Below are positions 33,810 through 34,263 of a stretch of 34,263 nt of DNA, piece by piece; the stretch's first letter is position 1, and each line of letters starts with the position of its first letter. The stretch is from Hydrogenophilales bacterium 12-61-10 (GTDB lineage Bacteria > Pseudomonadota > Gammaproteobacteria > Burkholderiales > Thiobacillaceae), in the NCBI GenBank assembly GCA_002279795.1, contig NCCT01000042.1:1-34263 (forward strand). The letters are read 5' to 3'. The position numbers and the translations under genes are program-made. The notes beneath the pieces are model-generated. The model searched no databases. It was given only the letters and a program-made list of their open reading frames with translations, and was not told the DNA's origin.

Positions 33810-34263
33810 TCACGTACTCAACTGGTCATAAATCGAGCGCGCAGCCTGAAGCAGTTGCGGGCGCGATAGCTCGCCCGACAGGGCATAACCCCAGTTGCGT
33901 TCGACCCAGTAGAAGGTGCTGACGCCCCCCTCGCTGGCGTAGCGGAATGCCGTTTCCGGCGTTGGCTGGGCCATTCCGCGCAGGTATACGGTGAGACGTT
34001 GGCCCTGACGGTCTTCGTACATGAATTGCGCTGCCGGTTTGTCGGACTCGGCGGGCAGCAGCCGCCCGCCAACCAGCGAAAACCCCAGGCCGGAAAGATC
34101 CGGTGCCCGCATATGCCGCCCCAGCCGCCCGGACAGCCATGCGTTCAGCGCCTGCAGCTCGGTAGAATCCAGTTCCACCGGATGGCGCACCTCGGGCGCA
34201 AAAACAGCGTGCGCCACGGTTGCCTGGCGCACGAAGCGCGGCAAGTCGGGGGCAGGGCTCACC
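33810..34263 (-). CDS. Anti-sigma-factor-like protein, C-terminal part (cut by window end)
   Basis: At least 150 residues are visible and the frame continues past the right edge, so the true start is outside. The segment with VAHAVFAPEVRHPVEL, then LNAWLSGRLGRHMRAPDLSGLGFSLVGGRLLP and AAQFMYEDRQGQRLTVYLRG is typical of the periplasmic domain of a widespread proteobacterial anti-sigma family. These are usually encoded just after an ECF sigma gene and contain one upstream membrane segment. It lies 127 bases before msrP on the same strand with no clear terminator between, so an ECF, anti-sigma, msrPQ grouping is possible. The N-terminal sigma-binding domain cannot be seen here. Confidence 0.75.
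   Translation of the reverse strand, partial: VSPAPDLPRFVRQATVAHAVFAPEVRHPVELDSTELQALNAWLSGRLGRHMRAPDLSGLGFSLVGGRLLPAESDKPAAQFMYEDRQGQRLTVYLRGMAQPTPETAFRYASEGGVSTFYWVERNWGYALSGELSRPQLLQAARSIYDQLST

Overview
The window reads as a chromosomal segment of a GC-rich betaproteobacterium. Protein sequence character and gene order (System II cytochrome c genes next to cytochrome c4, engB and hemB; exosortase/PEP-CTERM genes; MsrPQ) suggest a Nitrosomonadales or Thiobacillus-like sulfur or metal oxidiser. That placement is inference from family resemblance, not from a marker gene. No rRNA, tRNA, phage, plasmid or CRISPR locus was seen.

Layout. 1-5500 (minus): cytochrome c4, resB, ccsA/resC, a TlpA thioredoxin, aroQ and accB, a cytochrome c maturation cluster running into fatty acid and shikimate genes. 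5573-7207 (plus): engB, then a short run of hairpins and a hemB that has lost its first ~57 codons. 7323-14323: an accessory island with a FeeM-like N-acyl amino acid synthase, a ThiF/E1-like enzyme and a nitroreductase-like protein as a tight operon. It continues with a PEP-CTERM protein behind a near-consensus sigma-54 promoter, and a PrsT-type TPR lipoprotein on the other strand whose frame is broken near its 3' end. 14421-25148: mostly housekeeping genes (polA, LOG-family protein, DUF2782, BPSS1780-type membrane protein, uvrD-type helicase, a MoaD/ThiS-like protein without GG tail, a GGDEF-EAL protein, a DUF4124-glutaredoxin protein, xth).

25248-28500 is the most distinctive part. A porin and a periplasmic DsrE-family protein (minus) diverge from an ECF sigma factor and its anti-sigma (plus). 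The intergenic region holds two facing copies of the same ECF-type promoter, GGAATA, 16 bases, CGTCTT. The anti-sigma gene was built as an N-terminal sigma-binding region, one membrane segment and a DsrE-like outer domain. An 11-bp tandem duplication now puts the DsrE part out of frame. The layout suggests a self-regulating envelope circuit whose sensor and target belong to the same DsrE fold family.

28555-34263: a MarR regulator with a C-terminal four-cysteine motif; a 165-bp MITE-like element wedged between it and cyaY; lptM and lysA; a 240-residue Ala/Lys/Pro histone H1-like protein; msrPQ; and the C-terminal part of another anti-sigma-like protein cut by the window end.

Three genes (hemB, prsT, the anti-sigma-DsrE gene) are visibly damaged. 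Either the lineage is accumulating lesions in these loci or the assembly has errors. Read mapping would separate the two.
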